Of a DNA stretch of 64,000 bases, positions 54,311 to 63,529 are shown piece by piece. The position numbers were made by a program, and so were the translations under genes. The notes beneath the pieces are model-generated. The model did no database searches. It was not told where the DNA came from and saw only the letters and a list, made by a program, of their open reading frames with translations. Each line of letters begins with the position of its first letter. The stretch's first letter is position 1. The DNA is from Treponema phagedenis. GTDB taxonomy: Bacteria > Spirochaetota > Spirochaetia > Treponematales > Treponemataceae. The DNA is taken from positions 124,001-188,000 of the forward strand of contig NZ_CP042818.1 of assembly GCF_008153345.1 (NCBI RefSeq). The letters run 5' to 3'.

Positions 54311-54617
54311 GTTGCTAAACAACGAGTGTAAGTATATCAAAAATATTAGATTAAGGTCAAGTATGGCATTTAATCATTTTAAAAGAAATACCGTATTTGT
54401 TCCTCGTAGGGCATATGGGGAAATTACAACAAAACGTTTTATTAAGAAAAAGAATTGTCCGTAAATTTATTACAGCAGGCTCTCTTGTTCTTGCTTTACA
54501 TTATCGTCTTTTTCGTATACGTTAATGGGAGATTTAAATAAAGAGTCTTGGAATTCTTTTGCAACCTCTGCTCTTTATTTCGTGTTTCTCTATTTGTAAA
54601 TAGAAGGGAGTCTTGTC
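54311..54617. other. Gap between tRNA-Ala and mazG
   Basis: No gene or repeat recognised. AAGGGAG lies before the mazG ATG. Confidence 0.4.
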
Positions 54618-55451
54618 ATGAATAATCCATCCGAAAAATTTACAGCCTTATACGAAGTTATCAAACAACTGCGCGCCCCTGATGGCTGTCCTTGGGATCG
54701 GGAGCAGACGCCGCTTTCTTTGCGGAGCACCTTACTTGAAGAAACATACGAAGCTTTGGAAGCTATTGAAGAAACAGAAATAAAAAATCAATCCTCATTG
54801 CATGCGGCAGAAGAACTTGGGGATATTCTGTTAAATGTGGTAATGATTGCGTATATGTATGAGCAAAGAGAGGATTTTTCCGTAGCGGATATGTTGCAAG
54901 TTCTTACTGAAAAATTGATCCGACGACATCCGCATGTATTCGGACAAACAGCGGGATTCGCGGGGCCGACAGATAATGCAAAGCCGGTTACTGCGGATAA
55001 GGTACTTGACCAATGGGAAGAAATTAAGAAAACATTGGAAAACAAGCGGGAAGAATCTCTTTTAGATTCAATCCCCAAAAACTTTCCTCCCCTGCTGCGA
55101 GCTTTTAAATTGCAAAAAAAAGCATCAAAAAACGGTTTTGATTGGAATGATTATTCCGGAGCGTTTTCAAAATTTGAAGAAGAATGTGCCGAATTTAAAG
55201 AAAGTATAGAAGAAAATAATCAAAATCATATTGAAGAAGAATTTGGCGATGTCTTATTTTCCTTGGTAAACATAGCCCGCTTCTTAAAAATAGATCCTGC
55301 GGTTGCCTTAAGTCGATCTAATACAAAATTTGAATCTAGGTTTCGTTTTATTGAGAAGAAAATGAATGCGGAAAATTTAAAAATGACGGCAGAAAATTGT
55401 AAAATAATGGATAAATTCTGGGAAGAAGCAAAAACAAATACAAACGAATAG
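54618..55451 (+). CDS. mazG: Nucleoside triphosphate pyrophosphohydrolase MazG
   Basis: 277 residues with two MazG-type helical domains. Domain 1 has GCPWDREQTPLSLRSTLLEE, TYEALEAIE and AAEELGDILLNVV (the EExxE...ExxD metal-binding pattern). Domain 2 has FKLQKKASKNGFDWNDYSGA, FEEECAEFKESIE and EEFGDVLFSLVNIARFLKID. It hydrolyses NTPs/dNTPs to monophosphates, cleaning the pool and lowering (p)ppGpp-type signals in some bacteria. It is monocistronic, or paired with the small gene at 55565. Confidence 0.94.
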   Translation: MNNPSEKFTALYEVIKQLRAPDGCPWDREQTPLSLRSTLLEETYEALEAIEETEIKNQSSLHAAEELGDILLNVVMIAYMYEQREDFSVADMLQVLTEKLIRRHPHVFGQTAGFAGPTDNAKPVTADKVLDQWEEIKKTLENKREESLLDSIPKNFPPLLRAFKLQKKASKNGFDWNDYSGAFSKFEEECAEFKESIEENNQNHIEEEFGDVLFSLVNIARFLKIDPAVALSRSNTKFESRFRFIEKKMNAENLKMTAENCKIMDKFWEEAKTNTNE

Positions 55452-55519
55452 ACAAAAATTATGCTGTCTTTAATAAAAATAAAAAAAAATTACTCGACAA
55501 AGGCTGAAAAATAAAGTAG

Positions 55520-55525
55520 TATAAT
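55520..55525 (+). promoter_or_regulatory. -10 box before the small zinc-knuckle gene
   Basis: TATAAT 40 bp before the ATG at 55565. The nearest -35-like TCGACA (55494-55499) is 20 bp away, so the -35 is uncertain. Confidence 0.45.
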
Positions 55526-55564
55526 ATATATTAAAATAAAGCATATTTAATAGGAGTAAAACAG

Positions 55565-55789
55565 ATGAAAACATTACACTGTGATATTTGCAAAAAAGAA
55601 TTAGTAAATCCCATCAAAGGAAGAACTTATTGGCATATTCGTGAATTTGATCTTTGTGAAGACTGCAAAGATGGCATAGAATTTAAACTTCGCCATATTC
55701 TCCGAGATCATTCTCCTTTTTCTCAAGCATGGTATGAAAATGAATTTATCAACTTAATCGAAAAAGGAACAGTAGCAAAGCGTCCGTAA
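55565..55789 (+). CDS. Small protein with two CxxC knuckles
   Basis: 74 residues. CDICKKELV at residues 6-14 and CEDCKDGIEF at about 31-40 form a likely four-Cys zinc site. The remainder is helical and charged. TAGGAG precedes the ATG. No family name is recognised. The size and metal site suggest a nucleic-acid- or protein-binding adaptor. It is followed by a hairpin shared with the convergent gene at 55850. Confidence 0.75.
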   Translation: MKTLHCDICKKELVNPIKGRTYWHIREFDLCEDCKDGIEFKLRHILRDHSPFSQAWYENEFINLIEKGTVAKRP

Positions 55790-55790
55790 T

Positions 55791-55821
55791 AAAAAAAAAG
55801 GCGATGACAATCATCGCCTTT
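55791..55821 (-). terminator. Rho-independent terminator of the gene at 55850
   Basis: Perfect 11-bp arms AAAGGCGATGA (55797-55807) and TCATCGCCTTT (55811-55821) with a 3-base loop. On the minus strand the hairpin is followed by a U-rich run from the A-tract at 55791-55799. It may also slow plus-strand transcription. Confidence 0.85.
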
Positions 55822-55849
55822 CCCTAAAAAATCTTTAAATCCTTTAATT

Positions 55850-56410
55850 TTATGTAAAATCCTTGCTGCGATTTATTACCGATTTCTTAATATTTTTAAA
55901 TGTTTGTTCAAGCAAATCAATAAAATATCTTTTTATATTCTTTTCATCCGATGCATATATCGATTTTTTATAAGGATTATCAGTAACCGCATCCATTACC
56001 TTGATGGGCTTAAAAGTAAAATTTCCCGAATTTGAAATACTGTACTCAAATTGGCAATAAAAAGGCTGCCCGTCCATGATAAATTTTACCTGCATGGTCG
56101 CAAAACTCAACACAGAATTTTCATCAATAATATAAAGATTGTTAAGATCTCCCGATTTGATACAGAGTTTGGTTACCTCCATAAGTTGTTTGCCTGAAAG
56201 ACTTGTCGGAGAATTTAATCTTAACTCATACCCTTTCAGCCATCGATTTAATGTTATAACTGAAATCTCTTTTCGCGCAACACTATTTTCATAATCTTCA
56301 TCATAAAATCCGCCGGTTTCGGAAAGCGAGAGTAAAATACAGGAAGAAGTTAAAGCTGCAAAGATAAAAATTACTAAGCCTATAAACACCGATAATTTTT
56401 TTACTTTCAT
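55850..56410 (-). CDS. Putative lipoprotein of unknown function
   Basis: 186 residues. N-terminal signal (MKVKKLSVFIGLVIFIFAAL) with a lipobox-like LTSSC and predicted lipidated Cys near residue 24. The mature part has mixed alpha/beta character (ISVITLNRWLKGYELRLNSP and FIMDGQPFYCQFEYSISNSG). No domain is recognised. It is convergent with the small zinc-knuckle gene and ends at a clear terminator. Confidence 0.72.
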   Translation of the reverse strand: MKVKKLSVFIGLVIFIFAALTSSCILLSLSETGGFYDEDYENSVARKEISVITLNRWLKGYELRLNSPTSLSGKQLMEVTKLCIKSGDLNNLYIIDENSVLSFATMQVKFIMDGQPFYCQFEYSISNSGNFTFKPIKVMDAVTDNPYKKSIYASDEKNIKRYFIDLLEQTFKNIKKSVINRSKDFT

Positions 56411-56538
56411 TTAAACCGCCCTCACTATGATCTTTAACACAAGCTAAAATTTTAACTTTCAACCTCTGCGCTCTTAAATAAAATTCTTAAAAAGTATAAT
56501 AGTTCAAAAAAGAAAAATCAAGAGCCGGAAAACTCATT

Positions 56539-57904
56539 TGTCTTTAATCTGTGATAATTTCACCCCTATAAGTTTTCAATGAATATTTCGCCCCTATATT
56601 TTACCGAGGTGAAATTATTGACTTGTTACACTAAACTGGAGGAATGAAATTATTTATGAGCATTGATCAAATTACACGAGGACATGTTATCGCCAACTGC
56701 CTAGAGGGGAGATGTACGGTACAACAAGCTGCGCTTCGATTAAACCTTTCACGAAGACGCGTACAGCAATTAAAAAAGGCGTTCAAAGAAAAGGGTGCAG
56801 TCGCAATGCTGCATGGCAACAGTCAGCGTCCCTCTGCAAAGAAGACCTCGAAAGAAATTGAGCAGCGATTACTTGCGCTGCGAAGCGATCCCGCATTGTC
56901 AAAAAGCAATTTTTTGCATTTTCATGAAATAGTAACTGGAGAATATCAATTGCAGCTGTCATATTCGACTCTGCGCCGTATTCTGTTATCACATGGAATT
57001 TGTTCACCAAAGAAAAGACGAACACGAAAGAAGGTGCATAAAACGCGCAATAGAAGAGCTTGCTTCGGAGAGCTGTTGCAAGTGGACGCAACCCCGTTTC
57101 CTTGGTTCGGCGGGAAAGAAAAATCCGCATTACATGCTTTTATTGATGATGCACGCGGAATGATTACCGGTCTTTATTTATGCAAAAACGAGTGCCTGCT
57201 CGGATATTTAGAAGTTCTGCGGCAGACACTCGAAAATTACGGACTCCCTGCCGCTCTTTATCCGGATAAGTGTAGCGTTTTTTTTGTTAATGCAAAAAAA
57301 CAGTTATCCATTGAGGAGCAATTACAAGGAACCAAGGAACAAGTAACACAATTCGGCAAAATTATCAAGTACTTAGGAATCGATATGTTCCCGGCTCATT
57401 CATCACAAGCAAAAGGACGTGTTGAGCGATTATGGCAAACATTACAAAGCCGACTCCCTGTTGAATTTGCACGACGCCACATCACAACCATAGAGCAAGC
57501 AAATCAATTCTTAAAAGAGTATATCGGTATTTTCAACAAACAGTTTGGTGTTCCTGCCTGCGATTCATATTCAATGTTTGTACCGACACCAAAAACACTC
57601 GATCTTGATAAACTGTTGTCATCCGTTATTACGCGCAAACTTTCAAGCGGATCTACCATCTCAATCAAAAACCATTTGTTTAAAATTGAGCAGAATAAAT
57701 TCGGCGCAGGCACAATGGTAAATGTATTGATTTCCCAAAAGCATGGTATACGCGCTTTAATACATGATGAATTCTATCCGATTGTACCGCTCGATGATAT
57801 ATACCGAACCGATACGGTTGGACGAACCGGAGACCTGCCTCAAGTAGTTATTGACTTGATTTATGAATTCTTACTTAAAGATGCAAAAGCAGGATAACTC
57901 GATG
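56539..57904 (+). mobile_element. ISNCY-type element, right end removed by IS3 element
   Basis: The left terminus TGTCTTTAATCTGTGATAAT (56539) matches the copy ending at 37267. The body is nearly identical to 35839-37267 (inverted). After AACTCGATG the sequence switches to the IS3-family terminus at 57905, and the final ~75 bp of the ISNCY right end are absent, also beyond the IS3 copy. Confidence 0.88.
56644..57897 (+). CDS. ISNCY (IS1202-like) transposase, intact ORF
   Basis: 417 residues. N-terminal helix-turn-helix (GHVIANCLEGRCTVQQAALR and LNLSRRRVQQLKKAF). The rve-type DDE core has VDATPFPWFGG (first Asp), a second acidic position around LYPDKCSVFF, and SQAKGRVERLWQTLQ with the catalytic Glu. 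The C-terminal domain resembles the DNA-contacting tail of ISNCY enzymes. GGAGGA abuts the ATG at 56644, so ATG 56656 (MSIDQ) may be the real start. The enzyme could act in trans on the other copy's ends, but this copy has lost its own right end. Confidence 0.9.
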   Translation: MKLFMSIDQITRGHVIANCLEGRCTVQQAALRLNLSRRRVQQLKKAFKEKGAVAMLHGNSQRPSAKKTSKEIEQRLLALRSDPALSKSNFLHFHEIVTGEYQLQLSYSTLRRILLSHGICSPKKRRTRKKVHKTRNRRACFGELLQVDATPFPWFGGKEKSALHAFIDDARGMITGLYLCKNECLLGYLEVLRQTLENYGLPAALYPDKCSVFFVNAKKQLSIEEQLQGTKEQVTQFGKIIKYLGIDMFPAHSSQAKGRVERLWQTLQSRLPVEFARRHITTIEQANQFLKEYIGIFNKQFGVPACDSYSMFVPTPKTLDLDKLLSSVITRKLSSGSTISIKNHLFKIEQNKFGAGTMVNVLISQKHGIRALIHDEFYPIVPLDDIYRTDTVGRTGDLPQVVIDLIYEFLLKDAKAG

Positions 57905-57944
57905 TGTACTGCCCCCCATTTTTTGGACACGAAAGTTATTTTTT

Positions 57945-58814
57945 TTAAGCAACCTGCGTTCTAAAATCAACAGGTGACTTCCAACCTAATTTTTTTTGAA
58001 TTCTTTCATTGTTAAAGAATTCAATGTACTTACCTATAAGTTCTTCCATCTGTTTATAAGTGAGTAATCCATTTTTCAATGTATCATAATAACCACTTTC
58101 ACATTTAATGGTTCCAAAAAAGTTTTCTATGCAGGCATTATCCCAACAGTTTCCACGCCGGCTCATGCTTTGTATCATCCCAAGTTCAGTCAGTTTTTCT
58201 CGGTACGCATGTGATGTATACGTTGCTCCTTGATCGCTATGTAGCAGGACTCCTTCAAGACTATATTTTTCGGCTCGGTGCGTAACGGTGTCAACAGCAA
58301 GTTGTGCATCCACATGCCGTGAACACGCATAGGCAACTATCTCTCGATTATATAAATCCAATATCGGACTTAAATATAACCAGCCGCCTTTTACTCTAAA
58401 ATATGATATGTCCGTAACCAGCTTGCTTAAAAATGTCGTTGCGACAAACTCTCGGTTAAGAATATTTGACGGAAGATTTTTTCGTTCTTCCTTTTTCTGC
58501 TTGTAATACTCTTTTGGATGCTTTCGCCGGCGTATTTTTGCCTGTAATCCATACTTTTTCGCTATTCTCTCCACTCGCTTGTGGTTTATTGGCCTGTCCA
58601 GCATTACACTTAGAAGCTTGCTTTTTGGTTTAGCCCCAGCTGTTTGTTGGATTTTCTTCGGCAGCTTTTTAATCGCTTCACATATAATCATATCTTTCTC
58701 GTGCTTCGTTGTATTATCTTTATTGGAATAATACACACTTCGAGCGATACCGGTAATTTCACAAATCTTTTTCACCTGGAATTTCCTTTTGTGTAAATCC
58801 TTGGTTATATGCAC
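57945..58814 (-). CDS. IS3-family transposase OrfB
   Basis: 289 residues. The HTH_21-type N-terminal region (ICEITGIARSVYYSNKDN and KRVERIAKKYGLQAKIRRRK) precedes the DDE core: VTDISYF (Asp), LLHSDQGATYTS (Asp), and NCWDNACIENFFGTIKCE (Glu in ENFF). The end LGWKSPVDFR is typical of IS150-type enzymes. Its start overlaps OrfA by 10 bp in another frame. The functional OrfAB fusion is expected from slippage on the A-run just upstream. It looks intact. Confidence 0.92.
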   Translation of the reverse strand: MHITKDLHKRKFQVKKICEITGIARSVYYSNKDNTTKHEKDMIICEAIKKLPKKIQQTAGAKPKSKLLSVMLDRPINHKRVERIAKKYGLQAKIRRRKHPKEYYKQKKEERKNLPSNILNREFVATTFLSKLVTDISYFRVKGGWLYLSPILDLYNREIVAYACSRHVDAQLAVDTVTHRAEKYSLEGVLLHSDQGATYTSHAYREKLTELGMIQSMSRRGNCWDNACIENFFGTIKCESGYYDTLKNGLLTYKQMEELIGKYIEFFNNERIQKKLGWKSPVDFRTQVA

Positions 58815-59122
58815 TTGAATTTTTTTTTATCTTGTTGCTGCTTTTCAATTTCCTGTTCAAGTCTTTTCGCATACTCCATCCAGTAGGCGCAGGCGTGCTT
58901 GTAGTGATCAAGTTCTTTATCGCCGCTTGGTTTAAAAACTGCTAATTCTTTTTCCAAATCGATTTTCATAGTACTACCTCTCCTTCCGGCTAGTAGTATA
59001 CCACGAATAACGTCTCGCGTCACACCATATTTTTTTGCTAATTTTTTGTACCCCAATGCGCCGCGTAGATACTCCGCTCTCACTTGTGCTTTGAATTGCT
59101 CATCATGCTGTTTTCTTTCCAT
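58805..59122 (-). CDS. IS3-family transposase OrfA
   Basis: 105 residues. An N-terminal helix-turn-helix (FKAQVRAEYLRGALGYKKLA then KKYGVTRDVIRG) binds the IS ends. A C-terminal leucine-zipper-like coiled coil (EYAKRLEQEIEKQQQDKKK) mediates multimerisation. The frame ends just after a 9-A run that allows slippage into OrfB. Confidence 0.88.
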   Translation of the reverse strand: MERKQHDEQFKAQVRAEYLRGALGYKKLAKKYGVTRDVIRGILLAGRRGSTMKIDLEKELAVFKPSGDKELDHYKHACAYWMEYAKRLEQEIEKQQQDKKKFKCI

Positions 59123-59168
59123 TTGTTTTTCTCCTACTGCTCGTGTCCAACTTTTGGGGGGAGGTACA

Positions 59169-59237
59169 CGCCGCTAGAGGGATGTAAATTTTAGCCCCTC
59201 CATGGACGGCAAAATCAGAACAATGCTTTATTAAAAC
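59169..59237. repeat. Type-A repeat scrap after the IS3 element
   Basis: CCATGGACGGCAAAATCAG and CAATGCTTTA are the tail of a type-A unit. This suggests the IS pair entered or deleted into an existing repeat. Confidence 0.55.
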
Positions 59238-61346
59238 TCATACTTTGAATTTTTCAATTTCGCTGTTAAGTGTAACAACTCTCTCTTTGTTTTGCTGGGT
59301 AATATTATTTATTTGCTGCAAGGATGAATTTATTGATTTTGTTGCCGTTGCAACTTCTTCCATAGCCGTTCTTAAGGCTTCAGTCATTTTTGAAAGCCCC
59401 TGCATCTCGTTCGAGATTTGCTCACTGCCGGTAAGTACTTCGTCTGAATTGTTTCGGACCTGATAAGTTAATTCAGCAACATCGGCAATTGAGTTAAGAA
59501 CCTGTCTGTTTTCCCGTCCTTGTTCTTGCATAGTCTGCACAGCAGAGTCTTCCTGTCCCCATATTTTTTTAGAAAGAGAAAATATATCATTAAAAATGGT
59601 TTCCGAATTTTTAATGATTTGAGAAACATCGACTATTTGTGTTTTCAAATTCTTAAGCACACTGGAGATTGATTTGCTTTGCGTTGAAGACTCTTCGGCA
59701 AGTTTTCTGATTTCTCCGGCTACAACGGCAAAGCCGCGCTCGCTATCTCCTGCATGAGCGGTTTCAATTGCCGCATTCATAGAAAGAAGATTTGTTTGAT
59801 CCGCAACACTTTGGATAATTGTACTTGCCTCTAAAAGTACGGCAGAGCTTTCATTGATTGTTTTCATCAATTCAGATACTTTTACGGTTGAATCCTTTGC
59901 TGCTTCCGAAGCGGTTTGAAGGCTTACTATATTCTTCATGTTTTCTTGTAAACTTGCCGTTGTGGATTCAACATTTGCAACCATTTTTTCAACTGCTAAT
60001 CTTGTCTCCGCAATGTTTTTGCTTTGCGCTTCGATATTATCATTTAAACCTTGCATGGTGCGCACAATTGCTTCACTCGCAGCGGTAGTTTCTTCAACGC
60101 TTGTCGCCTGTGCGGTTGTCTGATGTTTCACGTTCTCGACTGTTAATGTAATTTGATTTATTGACACAGAACTTTCATTCATTTGCTCAGCAAGATTTTC
60201 GATAGCGGTACGTATTCCATCGGAATTGTCGCGTATAGAAAGCATTGCATTGCGAATTTTTGCAATTGTTTTATTAAATGCAAGCGCTACATCCGCCGCT
60301 TCGTCTTTTGTTTCAGGCGTAATCGAAACGGTTAAATCTCCGTCCTGTTCGGAAATATTATGCAATAAAAGAGCCGTTTTTTTCAGCGCTCGAGATATTC
60401 TTGCTGCCGCAAAAAAAGCGACAATTGTTCCGATAATTAAAAAAATAAGCAGAATTATAATACAATAAAAAAGCATTCTTCTGATCGGGGCAAAAATTTC
60501 ATTATATGAAACGGCAATACCAATTGTCCAATCTGTTGTCTTCGAATGCGAAAAATACAAAAATCTTTTAACTCCGTCATAGTCGGTAACCAAAACATTA
60601 CTCAATCTATCTTTAGAAGCACTTTTAAGAATATCCGTAATTTTATTTCCATCTTCCAGTTCCTTAATATTAGTAGTAATGAGCTTGCCTGTTTGTGAGT
60701 CAATTTTTGCATGATACTTTTCATTCGGATGTGAAAGCAGATTACCGGCATCATCTATTAAAAAAACATACCCGTTCATTTCCAATTGAAAATCATCTAA
60801 AATGGCAAAGAACGCATCTAATAAAATATCATCATTGAAAACACCGTTCATGCCGTTTTTCATTTTAAATTTTTTAGCAATTCCCATTGCAACATAGGTT
60901 CCGTCATCACTAACACTTGCATACGGTTCGGTAATAAAAAAGCCGTCAGCTTTCTCCGCTCCCGTGTACCAAGGCCGATTTGTCGCAATAAAATCCGCAG
61001 GCGCTTTCCATGCGCGGGCGTTGGCAAATAACTCATTTTCAAAGGCAAGACAAAAATCATTTTCCGGATATTCTTTTCGTAGGTATACAAGATATGAGGT
61101 AAGATCTTCATACGTGTATAAATCAAATTCTACCATCAGTTTAATTATGAGATCTATTTGTGTGAGAATTTCGCTAAACCTTGAATCAATTTGTAAAGTT
61201 AAATTGTTTGCACTTAGGGCGTTACTCGCATTAATATTCTTTTCCAAATTCCTTGTTGAAATAATTAAAATATTTGCACCGATAACGGTAGCACAAAGAA
61301 AGCAAACGATAGTTGTTGTTAAAATAATTTTTTTTTGAATAGTCAC
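59238..61346 (-). CDS. Methyl-accepting chemotaxis receptor with dCache sensor
   Basis: 702 residues from GTG 61346, preceded by AAGGAGG. Membrane span at about 7-29. The periplasmic dCache-type domain (about 35-280) contains [20 protein letters not shown], the amino-acid/organic-ligand pocket region. A second span (about 290-312) leads into HAMP ([20 protein letters not shown]). The signalling coiled coil has the tip [20 protein letters not shown] then [15 protein letters not shown]. It should signal through CheW/CheA to the periplasmic flagella. No pentapeptide CheR tether is seen. Confidence 0.93.
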   Translation of the reverse strand: MTIQKKIILTTTIVCFLCATVIGANILIISTRNLEKNINASNALSANNLTLQIDSRFSEILTQIDLIIKLMVEFDLYTYEDLTSYLVYLRKEYPENDFCLAFENELFANARAWKAPADFIATNRPWYTGAEKADGFFITEPYASVSDDGTYVAMGIAKKFKMKNGMNGVFNDDILLDAFFAILDDFQLEMNGYVFLIDDAGNLLSHPNEKYHAKIDSQTGKLITTNIKELEDGNKITDILKSASKDRLSNVLVTDYDGVKRFLYFSHSKTTDWTIGIAVSYNEIFAPIRRMLFYCIIILLIFLIIGTIVAFFAAARISRALKKTALLLHNISEQDGDLTVSITPETKDEAADVALAFNKTIAKIRNAMLSIRDNSDGIRTAIENLAEQMNESSVSINQITLTVENVKHQTTAQATSVEETTAASEAIVRTMQGLNDNIEAQSKNIAETRLAVEKMVANVESTTASLQENMKNIVSLQTASEAAKDSTVKVSELMKTINESSAVLLEASTIIQSVADQTNLLSMNAAIETAHAGDSERGFAVVAGEIRKLAEESSTQSKSISSVLKNLKTQIVDVSQIIKNSETIFNDIFSLSKKIWGQEDSAVQTMQEQGRENRQVLNSIADVAELTYQVRNNSDEVLTGSEQISNEMQGLSKMTEALRTAMEEVATATKSINSSLQQINNITQQNKERVVTLNSEIEKFKV

Positions 61347-61379
61347 AGGTCAGTCCTCCTTTTAAAAATATTTAAACCC

Positions 61380-61539
61380 ATTATATATTTTCAAAATTAT
61401 GAGGAGTTGATAAATGCTCTAAATATATAATGGTAGAGCAAGGTGTTCATATAATCATTATAGTTAAGAAAGTATTAAAGCTCTAAAATGATAATATGGG
61501 CGTACCAAATTTTTAAAATTAGTGCAATGAGTACAAATG
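61380..61539. other. Upstream region of the receptor gene
   Basis: AT-rich. On the minus strand a TATAAT lies near 61381-61386 without a good -35. Nothing else is seen. Confidence 0.3.
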
Positions 61540-62074
61540 CTGTTTTTTAAAAAGAGTCCGACACGACGGTTTGGTTTTGACGTCCTTGTCAAAACCAAAC
61601 CTATGAGTTTGAAAACTCCTGTTTATATAGCTGTGGTAGTTTTCAAACTCAATTCTGCTTGGAACCACGGGCGTCCATGCCCGTTCTGATTTTGCCGTCC
61701 ATGGCGGTGCTGAGTTTTTGCCGTCCGTGGCGGTGCTGAGTTTTTGCCGTCCGTGGCAAAACCAAACCTGCGAGTTTTAAAGCTTTGCAAATTACCTTGC
61801 TTTAAAACGTCACTTCTGCGTGGAACCACGGGCGTCCATGCCCGTTCTGAGTTTTGACAAGGGTGGGTAATTTACCATAGGGCGAAGTTTTGAAAATTTA
61901 CTGTAACTTCGTCAACGAGTTTTAAAGCTTCAATTTTATAATTTTATGTTGATGCTTTAAAACATCGTTTGGAATTTAATAAGTGCGGGCAATTTACCAT
62001 AGTAATGCTGAATCTGTGAGCTGTTATGGTTAATACTCCAATTACTAGCAGCAATTTAATTAAAAAACGTTATA
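61540..62074. repeat. Type-A repeat array, four hairpin units
   Basis: AAGAGTCCGACACGACGG is followed by the 15-bp-arm hairpin GGTTTGGTTTTGACG...TGTCAAAACCAAACC (one mismatch) and the GAGTTTGAAAACT/AGTTTTCAAACTC hairpin. ACGGGC/GCCCGT, a twice-repeated TGCCGTCCRTGGCGGTGCTGAG stretch, GTTTTAAAGC/GCTTTAAAAC and a second ACGGGC hairpin come next. GGTAATTTACCATAGGGCG, a CGTCAACGAG...AAAACATCG stem and the CTGTTATGGTTAATACTCC end close the array, up to the MutY gene. Confidence 0.88.
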
Positions 62075-62899
62075 CTAGTTTTTTATACAATACCCTTCAT
62101 CGGTTTCTGCCACAAAACCTTCGTCAATGAGAGCGGAAAGGGCGGTTTCAAAGTGAGTGAGTTCTATATCGATGGTTGCAGACAGTTCCGACTTGGCTGC
62201 GGGTTTTTCAAAGTTCTGCAAGCTGCGTAAAATTGCGCCGCGCATTTGGCGCACCGAGCCTTCAAATTTTGATTGTTTAGTATAATGCTTACTTCGACGG
62301 TTCGGGTTTTTTATTCGTTTTTTTAATTCCGCCCCATAATCCATCAGCGCATAGTACCAAAGACGGGGGTTTTCAGTGTACAAGACATCGGTAATGAGTT
62401 TGAATATTTCAGTATCGTGGACTTTTTCTTTATCAGGGAAGAAAAAAAACAAAAAAACCGAGCGGATATTTGTTTCGATCAAAGCCAAAGCGTTGTTATA
62501 AGCAAAAACTGAAATTGCGGCAGCCGTATACGACCCAATTCCGGGAAGTTTTTGCAAATCTTGAGGATTTGCAGGAACCTTTCCTTGATACTCGGAAACA
62601 ATTTTTTTTGCCGCTTCATGCAAAAAACGCGCGCGTCTATTATAACCGAGCCCGCTCCACATTGTGAGTACCGACATAAAATCGGCATCGGCAAGATCTT
62701 TTACTGTAGGGAAACGCTCAAGCCAGCCAAGATATTTCGGAACAACCCGCTCTGTTTGTGTTTGTTGGAGCATAAACTCGGAAACCATGATCTCATACGG
62801 ATCGGCTGTCTCTCTCCATGGAAAATTTCTTCCGTGTGCTTTATAGTAATTGATGATACGTTTTTGGAAATCTTCAATTTGCTTGGACGAAAGAGTCAT
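62075..62899 (-). CDS. MutY-like HhH-GPD DNA glycosylase lacking the Fe-S cluster
   Basis: 274 residues against about 350 for E. coli MutY. The HhH-GPD fold is complete: GRNFPWRETADPYEIMVSEF, MLQQTQTERVVPKYLGWLER, LPGIGSYTAAAISVFAYN (hairpin-helix-hairpin), then ALIETNIRSVF where MutY normally has D-G-N. No C-x6-C-x2-C-x5-C cluster follows, and instead of the MutT-like domain there is RRSKHYTKQSKFEGSVRQMR and a winged-helix-like tail. I recall this IETNIR subgroup in Firmicutes and CPR genomes. An adenine-glycosylase role at 8-oxoG:A is likely but not certain. It starts 1 bp after the kinase gene. Confidence 0.85.
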   Translation of the reverse strand: MTLSSKQIEDFQKRIINYYKAHGRNFPWRETADPYEIMVSEFMLQQTQTERVVPKYLGWLERFPTVKDLADADFMSVLTMWSGLGYNRRARFLHEAAKKIVSEYQGKVPANPQDLQKLPGIGSYTAAAISVFAYNNALALIETNIRSVFLFFFFPDKEKVHDTEIFKLITDVLYTENPRLWYYALMDYGAELKKRIKNPNRRSKHYTKQSKFEGSVRQMRGAILRSLQNFEKPAAKSELSATIDIELTHFETALSALIDEGFVAETDEGYCIKN

Positions 62900-62900
62900 T

Positions 62901-63470
62901 TTATGCGGTTTTTACAATTAAATTTTTACTAAGCAAACAGGAAATAATTAATTCAACTATTTCTTCGGGAGATTTTTTTTCGGTATCAATAATTAAATCT
63001 GCAAACTGATAATTGCTGTTATCGATATTGTATAACATTTTGTATCGGCGAGTATCTTCTTTATCGCGCATGGCGGTAAAAGCTTTGATTTCCGAAAGTT
63101 CTCCGCCGTCTCTTTTTTGTACGCGTTTGGCACGCTCCTCCTCCGACGCAAAAAGATATACTTTTAGGTCTGCCTCTTTTAAAAGCCAAATCGCAAGACG
63201 GGAACCCAATACGCACGAAGATTTTTGCGCAAGCTCAACCTGTTTGGTGTCCACTTTTTTATCATACGAGAAATCGGTTTTTGCCCGTTGAATTATTTCG
63301 GTAAAAGGAATGTTTAACTCTTTTGCAATATTTTTAAAAGTATAGTTAATACAGGGCAAACGGAGTTTTTCCGCAAGCAGACCGGATACGGTTGTATTTC
63401 CACAGCCCGATGCGCCTGAAATTGCAATTCGTAATATTTTGTCCTGAGGTACGCGATAATCTTCTTTCAT
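62901..63470 (-). CDS. Cytidylate-kinase-like P-loop protein
   Basis: 189 residues. The P-loop ISGASGCGNTTVSGLLAEKL has Asn where Lys is expected (usually GxxGxGKST). The CMP-kinase-like body follows: FKNIAKELNIPFTEII, CVLGSRLAIWLLKEADLKVY and LFASEEERAKRVQKRDG with the lid-type Arg. The family (cytidylate kinase-like/AAA_33) phosphorylates CMP or dCMP in some bacteria. Loss of the P-loop Lys would be expected to weaken catalysis unless a neighbouring residue compensates. It forms an operon with yicC upstream and mutY downstream. Confidence 0.8.
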   Translation of the reverse strand: MKEDYRVPQDKILRIAISGASGCGNTTVSGLLAEKLRLPCINYTFKNIAKELNIPFTEIIQRAKTDFSYDKKVDTKQVELAQKSSCVLGSRLAIWLLKEADLKVYLFASEEERAKRVQKRDGGELSEIKAFTAMRDKEDTRRYKMLYNIDNSNYQFADLIIDTEKKSPEEIVELIISCLLSKNLIVKTA

Positions 63471-63529
63471 TTATTTCTCCGAATTATGATGCAATTAAAT
63501 AGAGTTTTAATACCTATTGGGGAAGTGCT

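Larger units (their letters stand above)
57905..59168 (-). mobile_element. IS3-family (IS150-like) insertion sequence
   Basis: 1264 bp with imperfect 27-bp inverted repeats: TGTACTGCCCCCCATTTTTT...GGACACG at the left, and TGTACCTCCCCCCAAAAGTT...GGACACG read inward from 59168. OrfA and OrfB overlap with a 9-T run (9-A on the coding strand, 58820-58828), the usual slippage site. Flanks (ATG against CGC) show no target duplication. Confidence 0.92.
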
